This document shows, in pieces, positions 46,176 to 56,601 of a stretch of DNA of 64,000 bases (position 1 is the first letter of the stretch; every line of letters starts with the position of its first letter). The notes under the pieces are model-generated. The model was given only the letters and a program-made list of their open reading frames with translations, had not been told where the DNA came from and did no database searches. This stretch comes from Absidia repens (Eukaryota; Mucoromycota; Mucoromycetes; Mucorales; Cunninghamellaceae), in assembly GCA_002105175.1 (NCBI GenBank), contig MCGE01000021.1, positions 186,001-250,000 of the forward strand, read 5' to 3'. The translations under genes were made by a program, and so were the position numbers.

Positions 46176-47802
46176 TTATGCTGGGGGAGGAGCACGGGAA
46201 AAGAGTGATCGAATGGATTGGAAGATGGAGCTTGATGGAGATTGTTGTTGCTGCTCAGGTTGTTGAGGTTGCTGAGGTTGCTGAGGTTGTTGAGGTTGCT
46301 GTTGCTGTTGTTGTTGCTGCTGCTGAGTGGAAAGAGATTCTTGCTGTTTTACTTGTGGCGGCCTTGAAAGCGGTGGTTGTGCTGGAGTCATCTTTGTGGT
46401 GGTAATAGTCGATTGTTGATTAGTCATGTATGAATCTAATAATGCCGTCATAGCATCTGGATGTTGTTGTTGTTGTTGTTGTGGAGGCGGTTGCATAGCG
46501 GACGAGGACCCTGTCATGACACCTGAGTAAGGTCGTCGCTGTGTTGGAGGAGGAGGTTTATTCATTGTTGTTGATGGTACAGTCATGATATCCGCATAAC
46601 TTTGCAATTGACGTCGACCATCTGGTATGGTGGCATCCTCCAAGGAACGTTTCTGTGCTCGTTGTTGTTGATTCTTTGCCCTATATTTTTTTTTAAAAAA
46701 AATGAAATGATACTCTGTTAGTTATTGTTGTTCTCTGGTGCAAATCAAATATATAAAAAAAACAACAACAAAAAAACTTACTTCTTTTTCGATTTGCGGC
46801 GATATTCCATTTCCTTTTCATCATCCGAGAATTCCAATTCCTAAATAAAAATAAAAAAGGCAATGAATTCCTCGTCCTCACCAAACAGCACTCCATCCCG
46901 TGGTCACCGAAATAGATCCTTACATCAGCACCAACTTCTTCATCGTATTGATTACTAGCGTCAGTCCCTTTGATCAATTTGAGTTGTTCGACTTGTACGA
47001 GTTGTGTTCGTTCGTAAGAAGGCACATAACCAATGGCGGCGCCCTTGACGGTCCGCTCGTGATCGATTTCGTCGACGGTATTGAAGCGTACAGAGTAAAA
47101 AGGCGATTCGACAGGTCCAAAGGTCTCAAAGACTTCCCCCAACACGTATCGATCTTGTTCAAACACCAATAATGAGCCCATATCTAACACAGTATTACAC
47201 CCCATATGTTGTTGCACCACCACGGTTTTGTCCATCACATTGACAATGGTGCCAATGGAGTCGATGCGCATACTATCTGGAATCACTTTCACGGTGGGCG
47301 TTTCAATCGTAATATCCGTCACTTCGTTTTTCGACTTGGGTACCGTTTGTCCTCCTTGGTCATTCTCATCATCATCATCGTCAGCGTCACTGTCTTGTTG
47401 AGCATCCCTACGTGTACCCAAAAAAAAAAAATGCCCTTCCTGTTTTAGATCGGCGTCGTTTTTTGTTTGATCATGCATATAGATTTATATTTACCTGGTG
47501 TTGTCTTCATCGGAGGAGGACGAGTCTTCGTCAGACGATAATTCCAAATCACTGCTATCGTAGTCATGTGCCTTTGGATCGGCAAGAGCATTATCAAGAG
47601 GATCTTGAATGGTGGTGTTTGTGGTGTTCTATACATAATAAAGGGAGTGAGTGAGTGAGTGTGTACGTGTGTATGTATGTCTGCAAGTCATGATCATCAT
47701 CACAAGCAAGAGACTTACAGTGATACTGGTAGTGTTTGCGGTCATGTTGGTATCGGTATCTGCAGGAACAGCTGGATGGTCATTGTTGGCGGGAGGATCC
47801 AT
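46176..47802 (-). CDS. NAF1: NAF1, H/ACA snoRNP assembly factor
   Basis: Naf1 binds nascent H/ACA RNPs in the nucleus and is later replaced by Gar1. Exons (complement): 47719-47802, 47495-47628, 46924-47407, 46782-46840, 46176-46680; 421 aa. An acidic Ser/Asp-rich N-terminus (residues about 40-85) precedes the Gar1/Naf1 core: SMRIDSIGTIVNVMDKTVVV, GSLLVFEQDRYVLGEVFETF, GPVESPFYSVRFN. It continues with IKGTDASNQYDEEVG and EFSDDEKEMEYRRKSKK, which distinguish Naf1 from Gar1. The C-terminal 170 residues are Gln/Pro-rich, with long CAA/CAG-encoded runs (about 46245-46330). It diverges from NTF2 across 224 bp. Confidence 0.92.
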
Positions 47803-48026
47803 AGTAATGAAAAGGGACAAGAAGAGAGAGAAAAGTGGGAAATCCTGGAAATGAAAAAAAAAAATTGCATTACTTCAAAAATTGGGCGGCTCCCCAAGCC
47901 TCTCATAAATTCGAAACGCGCGGGATCTGAAAACTTTTTGTGTTTTTTTTTTTTTTTTTTACTACGGCGACACGTTCTCTACTTTTTTTTCTTTCATTCT
48001 TCTTTTTTATACTTCTATCGTTTACC
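47803..48026. promoter_or_regulatory. Shared promoter NAF1/NTF2
   Basis: Divergent 224 bp region with GCGCGGGATCTGAAAAC near 47918-47934, which resembles the right end of the dispersed repeat, and a T19 tract (47942-47960) before the NTF2 start. Confidence 0.5.
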
Positions 48027-48661
48027 ATGGCCGACTTTAACCAAATTGCTAAAGCCTTTGTTGAATTCTACTACCAAACCTTCGATACCAACCGTCCTGG
48101 TTTGCAAACTCTTTACGTAAGTCGGGGATAAATCGATTTTAAAAGAAACAGCTCAGATGACTTACCTTTTCTTTTGTGTATATGATGATGGGTGTGTGTG
48201 TGTGTGTTATATAGCGTGAAGGTTCCATGTTGACTTTTGAAGGTCAACAATTCCGTGGTGCCAATGATGTCACTGAAAAGTTGGTGGTAAGTTCAAACAA
48301 AGGAAGGCAAGAAAAGCGCAAAAAAACTTACTTTTTTTTTTTAATATAGAGCCTTCCTTTCCAAAAAGTCATCCACAACATTTCTACCATTGATGCTCAA
48401 CCTTCCACTGCCGATGGATCCATTCTTGTTATTGTTTCTGGTCAGCTCTTGGTAAGCAAGGAATTTTTTTTTTTGTTTTTCTTCTAAAGTTTGATATGAT
48501 ACCCCCCATAAAAAACGAAGCAACTGACTTTGACCCTCTTCTGATAATAGATTGATGAAGAACAAAACCCTCAAATGTTCAGTCAAACCTTCCTCTTGAT
48601 GCCTGAAGCTGGCTCCTACTATGTCTTCAATGATATGTTCCGTTTGATTTACGGTGCATAA
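48027..48661 (+). CDS. Nuclear transport factor 2 (NTF2)
   Basis: Small homodimer that carries Ran-GDP through nuclear pores. Exons: 48027-48116, 48215-48286, 48350-48451, 48551-48661; 124 aa, the normal size. The sequence fits throughout: MADFNQIAKAFVEFYYQTFD, RPGLQTLYREGSMLTFEGQQ, SLPFQKVIHNISTIDAQPS, ILVIVSGQLLIDEEQNPQMF, SQTFLLMPEAGSYYVFNDMF. The residues forming the hydrophobic Ran/FG-binding face are present. The first intron contains a (TG)n run. AATAAACG follows near 48778. Confidence 0.97.
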
Positions 48662-49379
48662 TTTTTTATTAGTTAGTTATTAGAAGGTGTGTGTGTGTGT
48701 TGTTTTTTTCTTTTTGGAAGTTATATACAGCTGCAGTACAAGTTTAGTTGTTGTGGTGTGTTGATTTTTGTTAAAAAATAAACGCTCGCTGCGGCCTTTC
48801 GGCTGGAAGTTTTGGGAAACCATAGAGTGAATTCTTTGTGTTTTGTTTTGTTGATTTTGGGTTGAATTGCGCGGAATGAGAATTAGACATCTTGGCTATG
48901 TCGCACTTTGGTGGCAATCGGACTACCTGTTTGTTCTTTTCTTTCGTGCGACGTGTTAACAGTAATGCCCCATACAAAAAAAAAAAGTGTTGATGGTACA
49001 TGTTTTTTCTATTTCGATCAGAATTTTTTACTTCAGGGCCAATAGAATTCTCTTCTTCACCGATGCGCGATGCATTTTTTTTTCTATATGTCGCTTTTAT
49101 TTATGTTTTGCATGAATACAAACAAGTACCATAATAAAAAATAACCCTTTCATCTCTGTATTCATCGTATGCCAGTGAGATCATTTTATCATATTGCACA
49201 TTTTTTATTTTTTTTGTAGACATTTTCGCTCTCTCCGTGAAGGGGGAAGAGTGCCCATGTTTTACTAGGATTTTATTCGGTCATTCGGTCAGTGATAATT
49301 ATTGTTTTTGGTATACCCATTCGTTCTTCACAATTTCTTGCGAAATCTAGAGAATAAGAAGGGACTAGAACTGGGATCT
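48662..49379. other. 3' flank of NTF2 and AT-rich spacer
   Basis: No supported gene. This is the left border of the accessory region. Confidence 0.4.
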
Positions 49380-49735
49380 CCAGTACAAGGCTTCTCCTGA
49401 ATGGTCGGGAGTACAAGTGCCTCAACGGATGAAACATGTCGTTATGAGGGATGAGTCGCGGTCATCCCGGCTCTGCCAAGGCTGATCGGACCTCATCTGT
49501 ATCAACCCCACAGTCCCCAAACATGGGCTCTGTAAAGGCGACAGTGGCGGCTCCCTTGTCATCAATAACACCACCGTCGTAGGTTTAACCAGTTTTGGAG
49601 GATCTATCAGCGTGGGCAACTTCAAACATCAAACGTGTAACCGTGATGCAACCTATACCAGGATCTCCAAACAAATTGCTTGGATTCAAAGTATAGTCGA
49701 AGACCCCCTTTTGCACGGCATAGTACAAAAAAAAA
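49380..49735 (+). pseudogene. Trypsin-like (S1) protease relic with intact Ser motif
   Basis: A plus-strand frame reads SDLICINPTVPKHGLCKGDS and then GGSLVINNTTVVGLTSFGG, the catalytic-Ser region of an S1 protease. It is followed by CNRDATYTRISKQIAWIQS, the usual C-terminal helix. Upstream in the same frame is a TGA at 49483-49485. The His and Asp regions are absent, so this is a fragment. A run of A (about 49725-49747) directly follows it. The residue at position 189 (chymotrypsin numbering) would be Gly, pointing away from trypsin specificity. It is oriented opposite to the other S1 family members at 51-59 kb. Confidence 0.75.
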
Positions 49736-49779
49736 AAAAAAAAAAAACGAACGTTGACTGCCCATTACCATAAAATAAA

Positions 49780-50720
49780 TCATAGCTTACTTAATACTCT
49801 CTCTCTCACTGTCAGAGATCGCTTAATAAAAATAGCATACTTTTATTAACGGATATACGTAGATACTAAAACTAAAAACAAGAGAGAAAGAGGGAGGAGG
49901 GAGGGTTCATTATAACTAGGTTAAGACAGCTATTAAAATTTTTGGGAAGACATAGAATAAAAATAGGATAAGACGCCTGTATACAACAGTAAATTAAACT
50001 ATGCTCTTGACTGTAAACGCAGGATTGCCCAAAGTCAGAAGCCTTTTGATTAAAAAAAAAAATCACAAGTTGCAACAAGCTATTTAAAGTAGGATAATAT
50101 TCAGATTTGAACTTGCCCATGACTGGGAACTCCAATTGAGTGTATGAAACACGTCAAGGGGTAGTGGAGAAACAAAAGTAAGGAGATTTGGCCCAGGGAC
50201 TTTACGTGGATCTGAATCAATGGTTAAATATATAAAGTATATTTTATTGAAGTATAGTACTGTATAAGCAAACACAAACTGGGAGGAGGGTCAATAATAA
50301 TCTAAATGGGCAACGTGACGAATGCCCAAAGGGATCGACCGTTGAAGACAATGACTAAAAACATATGAGAAATACTGACAGTGATTAATGGTAAAAAAAT
50401 TAGACATACTTTATTTAAATATAGAGTAAATCATGACAAACTAACACTAAGCTAAACTAATGACGGTTTTCATGACACTCAGCCCACTGCTAATCTAATA
50501 GCAGTTCCAAATCCTACATCCAAAATGAAAGGGTTTCCCCATGTCCTTTGTCATGCCTTTTTCAAAACCCTCTAAATCTAACAAAAATCCCACTCCTTGA
50601 TCTTCAGACCCTCGGAGGATATCAATGTGGAAAAAGAAAAAGGGGGCGCGGAAGACGAAAGACGAAAAGAATTAGAAAGCACGGCCTTAATAAAACTTCA
50701 ATTGAAATCCCGCCTTTTGG
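49780..50720 (+). repeat. Dispersed repeat, copy E (diverged)
   Basis: The core ATCCAAAATGAAAGGGTTTC lies near 50519-50538, preceded by 'aaactaacactaagctaaactaatg' near 50437. A second, more diverged segment (TTTTATTAACGGATATACGTA near 49841) resembles the inner part of copies B and G. The GC-rich end motif is not recognisable. Confidence 0.6.
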
Positions 50721-51051
50721 TCTGAGCATTTTTTTTGGCAGTGGGATAAAAAATTGGCTGGCAGGTCAATATAAACAGTACTCCAGAGGGGTCTTTCTAC
50801 ATCCTCAAAAAAAAAAAAGAATTGGGCACTAGGCGGCTTTGTTCAGCGCTTTGCTTATGATGATACATGTTCTGTGTGTGTAGAATAAATAAAAGGCTGT
50901 TCTTTCACCTTGTGGTTTGATTTTTTAATAGGCAACGTTGTTTGACCAGTTGTTGTAGTTATTACATTTTATTCATTGATTTATACGAGAAAATAATAAT
51001 GAAAAAAAAAACTCTGGGCGTGTAGCATCTGCATTCGCAAGAATGAATTTT

Positions 51052-51917
51052 CTACGCCAATAACAGTGAGTTGCCTACAACAGAGTGGATCCATTGTATA
51101 ATAGGGGCCATTTGAATAAAAGTGGATTCTCCTATGCATTTGTTTTGAGGAGGATTTACGGTTGGTATATAATCAGGCGTAAAGGCGAACCCTGTCACGA
51201 CAGGTTGTCCATTGATATTGACAATAAGTGGTGCGCCTTCATCTCCATGACAAAGAGCATCTCCAGGACGTTGTGATTTCGTGCAGACCAAATATTGATA
51301 CGTTTTACAGTTCTGTTGAAACATGAGTGGCACGGCTTTCAGATCTGATGGCGACGATGACGACACGGGACCTGCCCAACCCATGGTATAAAGCGGTTGT
51401 ATTGTATTTGGTTGAATAGACCGACTCAATAATCGAGCAGAAGGCACGTTGTAAGGCATGACGGGAGCCACGGTCTTGAGGATTGCCACATCGTATACGG
51501 GCGCGGAAGGATTGTTGTTCGGGTGGATCAAGATTTGACCGACCGGAACACGACGGCGGGCATCCGCCATTGCAGCATGCGTGTTCGGCTGGGTTGTTGA
51601 CATGGCTCCTACACCAATCAGCGTTGGCGTCTTTACAGCATGTTGCACACAATGGGCGACAGTCAAGACAATCATCGGGTGGAGAACAATACCCACACAT
51701 TTATGTGTTGCTGCCATCGTTGAATAACCACCGGTCTGTTGGGAGGTTGGCCCAATAGATACAAGCCATGGTACAGAAAATCCGGTTTCATCGGTATGCC
51801 ATTCAGTATTTTTTCTTCCGCCAAAAAAGGAGGAGAAGACGGTGATGTGGTGGTGGCGGCGACTAGGGTTTGGGTGCAAGAAAATACAACAACGAGAGTA
51901 AAGAAATGGATCAGCAT
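51052..51917 (-). pseudogene. Secreted S1 protease homologue 1, catalytic Ser replaced by Glu; frameshifted near the N-terminus
   Basis: Intronless. A signal peptide (MLIHFFTLVVVFSCTQTLVA) starts at 51917. The frame must shift by one base near 51785 to enter the protease body, which then runs open to 51052. The body has LTVAHCVQHA (catalytic His), APVYDVAILKT (catalytic Asp), MGWAGPV and LCHGDEGAPLIV, where GDSGGP is expected. The nucleophile Ser is therefore Glu and the oxyanion Gly-Gly is Gly-Ala. Cys pairs typical of S1 are partly kept. The family would be a non-catalytic serine protease homologue; its partner or role is unknown. It is about 55 percent similar by eye to the gene at 55702-56601. 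Confidence 0.8.
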
Positions 51918-53079
51918 TTTTCTTTTCTTGAAAAAAAAAAAAAAAAAAAAAAAAAATGAAAAAAAAAAATTGGAGATGGATTTGGGGTTTCTATTTATTT
52001 CATTTCAAAAAGCCTCTTCCGACGCCCTCTGACATAGATATATATATAAAAAAAGGAGGTAGTTTAAGCCCAACAAGTATGTGGGCGATCATGTTCCTTT
52101 TATTTCTCCTTACTGATGTGAGTGTTTAGTGTCGCTTTTTTTTAAAAAAAAAAGTGTGCATTGAAAGGGAAGGGGGGAGGAAATAACTGGAAACAGGAAT
52201 TTTGAAAGTGGTGCATATGATATAAATATGGAAAGAACTATTGTCTCTACGGAAAACAAGCATGGAATAAATGTCATGGCTCCAAGGAGGTCTCCTTAAA
52301 AAGCGTACATTTGTTTTTAAAAGAGAGAGGAGACTGTGAGGACAAAATTGAATTACTGTATCATGCTTATTTGAGAAAAAAACTTGTCCCTGATAATTTC
52401 CAAAACAAGAGATCGCTTCGCCATTTCCTATCTGTGCTTGAATTATTTTAAAAGTAGGTCTACTTTTAGTTTCAGTATACATAGTTTTGCATGTTGCAGC
52501 TTGGGATATTACAAATACAGCATATACCACAGTAACGAAAGCTATGTTGAAGTTACCGTATAGTAAATCAACCAATATATATATATATATATATATATGT
52601 GCATGGTAAACACAGATTTTCTAGATGAGGATTGTCTAAATGTGAGTTTCATAAAAATTAGAACCTTGCTCCCTATTGCGTGTCAATAGCTGGCTTCAGT
52701 TTGGGTTTTTCTTCTTTTTTTTTTTTTCTTATATGTACAGTATAAATGCGTTATAAGAACATTCGATATAAGAATAAATATTTGGAAAACATTGAATGTT
52801 AAGTGTAAAATATTCTTACATATACATAAAGAATATATTTTTCAGGATTGAGTTGAAACAGGGTAATGAGTGTTTTTGTCTGAGCTTGTATGTACAATAT
52901 GAATTAAATAGAAAATCGATATTTCAGAACAAAAGAAAAAAGAAAATGCCAAAATAACAAGCTGGATATATACATAATGTCCAGTTTATGATAAGATTAC
53001 ACTGGACGTACAGTATTTAGATTGATTGATATGAATAGTAAAGCGGTAGATAATATGGTCGTGCTGTACCCGGAGTGAC
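51918..53079. other. Upstream region of S1 homologue 1, part of a tandem duplication unit
   Basis: No separate gene is supported. Parts (for example around 52395-52450, AGAGATCGCTTCGCCATTTC and then TGTGCTTGAATTATTTT) recur upstream of the other two homologues near 57100-57150 and 59840-59880. An (AT)n run lies near 52577-52599. Confidence 0.55.
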
Positions 53080-53770
53080 CTAGAACTGCCAACTAGTCAT
53101 TAGGGCTCAGAGGGAGTAGGCGGGGAGACTAGCTTGATAGATCATCTTGAAGGAAATGCAAAATGTTATATAGGGAGGTGGCAATTGCACACATACCGCA
53201 CGATTAAGATGAATTCACATGATTGGTCGGATGGTAATATATTCATATCATATTTAGTTTATAAGCGATGAAGCACTTCAACCAGTCGGTGGGACTTTTA
53301 AGAATGGCTACACTAATCAAAAGGATAAGAGTAAAACAAGATATCTACTATACTGATCGGTTCAAGATACGGGAAAGATGGAAGTGATATCTTTTCTTGA
53401 AGTGTAACAATAGTCAAGCCTAATCAAAAAAGATCTATTGCGCAGACAAGAAAGAGAGAGCGACTAAAGGAAATTTTTTCATTGAAGCATGTAAAAAGAA
53501 ACATATTTTATTCAATTGTGGCTACAAACTATGGACAAACTAACACCGAACTAAGCTAATGAACTCCGAAGTTAACTAATGGCGGTTGTAGATTCCAGAT
53601 CCAAAATGAAAGAGTTACCCCATGCATCTTATAATCCCTGAGCTAAAATCTTCTAGTCCTGACACTAATCTAAATCTACCATGACCTAATAGAAGTTGAA
53701 TGGTAAGGGAAAAAAGAAAAATTAGGCAGTAAATAAAAAAATCCACGTGGGCGGGTTTTGAATTGGCTTT
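53080..53770 (+). repeat. Dispersed repeat, copy F
   Basis: The left end AACTGCCAACTAGTCATTAG lies near 53084-53103. The core TCCAAAATGAAAGAGTTACC lies near 53600. The right end CCACGTGGGCGGGTTTTGAA lies near 53742-53761. The LINE inserts about 40 bp beyond this end. Confidence 0.75.
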
Positions 53771-53790
53771 GGTACGCAAGGCGTGGTGTC

Positions 53791-53800
53791 AGGAATAGAG
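53791..53800 (+). repeat. Left target-site duplication of the LINE
   Basis: AGGAATAGAG here matches AGGAATAGAG at 55135-55144, directly after the A-rich end of the element. Confidence 0.65.
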
Positions 53801-54842
53801 AACCTTTCATATGCTGCTGCGTCCCTTACAATCCCATGAATGGCTTCCTTTTCACTCACCTCTTCTCCTACTCTCTTCCCTTCTTTCTCTCTCCCCTCTA
53901 GATCTCTGCAGTGTTCCATGGTCTCCTTCGATGTGTATGGATGCTCCTCTCTGGTGTCTCTTTTTGGTCTCCTCCGATCACTGGCTCACCCGCAAAAAAT
54001 ATCGTTCTATTTGTATACGTGATTTATTTCGTTGGGACACCGATGTCAATCACCTACAACTTCGCGATTCTTTGTCCACCTCCCTTCCTTTGGGTCCCCG
54101 TTACCTCGGTTACATACGCCTCGCTTGCGTTAATCAACATCCTGCCATCTCCATTGCCCCTCACGCCGCACACTTATTCCACCCTTCCACCGATCCCCAC
54201 CCCATCTCTCCAACGCTAACCCACTCAGCGTGGTTATACTACAACTCCCTTCCCCCTTTCAACTCCTGGTTCCGTATCCTCCACCATTCCAAACTCCATT
54301 CGCTCCCACAGGGTCCTCCAGTTATCGGCCCCAGACTCTGGAAAACCTTTTGGAGTATCCGCACTTCCCCTGCCTCTCGCAATGTCTGGTACCGTCTTCT
54401 CCACCGCAAATGGCCAACCTCTTCCCTTCTCCACTCCTTTCTCCCCAATTTGGCACCCACCCCTTTTTGCTCCTTCTGTCCCACCACGCACGCCGACCTC
54501 TTCCATATGGCCATCGCCTGCCCATCCATCCTCGAAATATGGGAATCTATCTGGGAGTATCATTTTATTTACACCCCTTTCACCACCAATGGTCTGTGGC
54601 TCGCCTTGTCCTGCCTCCGTTTTCCCTCACACCCCCCATATAACACCTCTCCACATCAGTGGATTCCTGTTCTCAGCACCACCCTCCTCCACATCTGGCG
54701 CGCACACTGGGCACACCACTTTGACGCTGTTCCCATCCGTCCTTCCATCATCATCCAAGCCATCAATGCCGCCCTCGTTACCAGCCCGATGCTCCCCATC
54801 ACGTCTCTGGATTCCATATGAATCACTAGCAGGTAGCCCATT

Positions 54843-54882
<40 letters not shown>

Positions 54883-55134
54883 GACTCCCTCCTTCTGCCA
54901 GTCCCCTCCATAGATTTTAGTTTTCTCCAATTTCTTCTCTATCACACGAACTCCCTCTCACCATTTAGCCATCCTTTTCCTTTGAGTTATTCCACCCATC
55001 ATAGCAATCCCATCCATCATATATTTACATATATACTTTATTTTTTAACCACGGCCACCGCTCTTTTGACGTGATAACCGGTCTTTATTTTAATTTTAAT
55101 AAACGACATACTACACACACAAAAAAAAAAAAAA
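53801..55134 (+). mobile_element. 5'-truncated LINE (non-LTR) retrotransposon insertion
   Basis: A segment of about 1.33 kb, pyrimidine-rich and unlike its surroundings, is flanked by a 9-10 bp direct repeat and ends in an A tract (about 55120-55135) preceded by AATAAA near 55098. It begins inside the coding region of a reverse-transcriptase ORF, which is typical of aborted target-primed reverse transcription. A second A tract of 37-38 nt (54844-54881) lies inside the 3' untranslated part. The element interrupts the spacer beside repeat copy F. Confidence 0.75.
53811..54821 (+). CDS. LINE ORF2 C-terminal fragment with zinc-binding RT (zf-RVT) domain
   Basis: An open frame of 336 codons runs from the truncation point to the stop. 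The reverse-transcriptase core is missing. The C-terminal region has NVWYRLLHRKWPTSSLLHSF followed by FCSFCPTTHADLFHMAIAC, a C-x2-C-x8-H-x4-C arrangement typical of the zf-RVT domain at the end of many non-LTR ORF2 proteins. The upstream region KKYRSICIRDLFRWDTD also fits the thumb/C-terminal segment of such proteins. The first Met is internal and is not a real start. Almost no frame decay suggests a recent insertion. Confidence 0.8.
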   Translation: MLLRPLQSHEWLPFHSPLLLLSSLLSLSPLDLCSVPWSPSMCMDAPLWCLFLVSSDHWLTRKKYRSICIRDLFRWDTDVNHLQLRDSLSTSLPLGPRYLGYIRLACVNQHPAISIAPHAAHLFHPSTDPHPISPTLTHSAWLYYNSLPPFNSWFRILHHSKLHSLPQGPPVIGPRLWKTFWSIRTSPASRNVWYRLLHRKWPTSSLLHSFLPNLAPTPFCSFCPTTHADLFHMAIACPSILEIWESIWEYHFIYTPFTTNGLWLALSCLRFPSHPPYNTSPHQWIPVLSTTLLHIWRAHWAHHFDAVPIRPSIIIQAINAALVTSPMLPITSLDSI

Positions 55135-55144
55135 AGGAATAGAG
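55135..55144 (+). repeat. Right target-site duplication of the LINE
   Basis: AGGAATAGAG; the first A is ambiguous with the end of the poly(A). Confidence 0.65.
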
Positions 55145-55701
55145 CACCAACCCAACGAAGAATCAATATTACAAAAATGAAATGGTTCAGGTTATAGCAA
55201 CCATAAGAATGTTGATAAAAACATGAATACTAGTTGAAATCACATATTGGGAACATCACAACATACGTTATGAAACAAGGAACTTTTTGTAAATAGACAG
55301 AACCTACGCTTTTTCTTGTAATAAAAGATAAACTAACAAAAAAAACAACATACTGTAAAAGGCAGGATACTCGCAATACAGTAACAATAGTTGCTCACTT
55401 ATAAATAAGGGGATGGTCAGCACATAATAAAACCATATCACAAATCTCGTTTATTTTTCTTTATTCTCGTTTGTTTTTTTTTTTTTTTTGTTTTCTCATT
55501 TTATTTTGATTCATCACAAGGACTAACTCTAATGCTTTTTTTTTCTCCTATTGCAGCAAAAAAAAAAAGAAAAAAAAGAAAAAGAAAAAGGCGTTTCAGC
55601 AAAATGGCTTTCCTTTTGGTTCCTATATTTTATTCATTGAATTTTGATTCAAAAATAAAAACCAACTTGAGGGATGGGTGTATGCAATTAAAATTAAATG
55701 G
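55145..55701. other. AT-rich spacer downstream of the LINE
   Basis: No gene. From about 55590 the sequence (TTTCAGCAAAATGGCTTTCC) matches 58560-58650, the left border of the duplicated protease-homologue unit. Confidence 0.5.
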
Positions 55702-56601
55702 CTATATATCCACAAATAATGATCGGCCCAAGATACCATAAATCCAGCCAACAACTGAGGCTATCGGAATAAAGGAGGAATATCCTATGCATGGTCCCCC
55801 GCGTTTATTTGGAAAAGCCGAAAAGGCAATGGCAAGCACGACAGGTTTTTCACCGTTGTATTTAATAAGGGGCGCCCCTTCATCTCCAAGACATAAAGGC
55901 ATAGACCTCGAGGTCGTACAGAGCAGCTCGCTGTCGTCACAACTATGTCGTTCCTTGATTTGGGCGACTCCCAGGTCCGAGTATAATGATGATGGCACCC
56001 TTTCCAAAATCCAATGGTTAGCCTTGAGGCCTCGTGATTGTCGAACGTAAGCAGCCCAGCTTATGGCGAACGTTGGTATCTCTATCGGAGGCATATTTGC
56101 ATTTATATATAATGAAACAGGTGTCACGTTGAAGGAATGCGTTGGATCCTTAATGGTGAGAAGAGCAACATCGTATGTTGGTTTCTGGTTGCTTTCGGGG
56201 TGCAGTATGATTTTATTGACCGGAATACGATGGGCATCATAAATCGTTTCAAGCGAATTGCTCGGGCGCGTGCTAGACACCAATCCGATACCAATCTGCT
56301 CTGGGGTTTGCACCGCATGTCGTACGCAATGGCCGACGGTCAACACAGTCGTCATATTGAGGATCACGCCCACACATAAATGCGTTTGTTCTTTTTCAAA
56401 GGTTGTCATCATCTTCTTATTAATTTGATTGGTGATAGAACCAATGGACACCAGCCATGGAACAGATTTTGGTTCAACGGGTTGGTAGGATTGTATTTTT
56501 TCTTGTGCCAAAAATGGAGGAGCAGGAGGCGTTGTGGTGGTAGCTGCTAGTCTTTGGGTACATAAAAGAACAATGGCAAGACTATAGAAAAGGACAAGAA
56601 T
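55702..56601 (-). pseudogene. Secreted S1 protease homologue 2, catalytic Ser replaced by Glu; start codon lost
   Basis: Open frame of about 299 codons. The leader reads ILVLFYSLAIVLLCTQRLA, a signal peptide, but the codon that is ATG in homologue 3 is ATT here (56599-56601), and no in-frame ATG lies just upstream. A 5' exon or non-ATG start cannot be excluded. The body has LTVGHCVRHA (His kept, the usual Ala before it is Gly), KPTYDVALLTI (Asp kept) and LCLGDEGAPLIKY (Ser to Glu). It ends with VVGWIYGILGRS. The body shows no internal stop, so it may still be functional despite the start problem. Confidence 0.75.

Noticed and set aside
49330..49440. Possible tRNA-like sequence (GTTCTAGTC on the minus strand)
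   Set aside because: No acceptor stem, D arm or paired T stem could be built; part of it falls in the S1 protease relic.
54234..55074. Several long frames on both strands inside the LINE
   Set aside because: Frame shadows of the pyrimidine-rich ORF2 fragment; only the 53811-54821 frame carries the zinc-binding motif.
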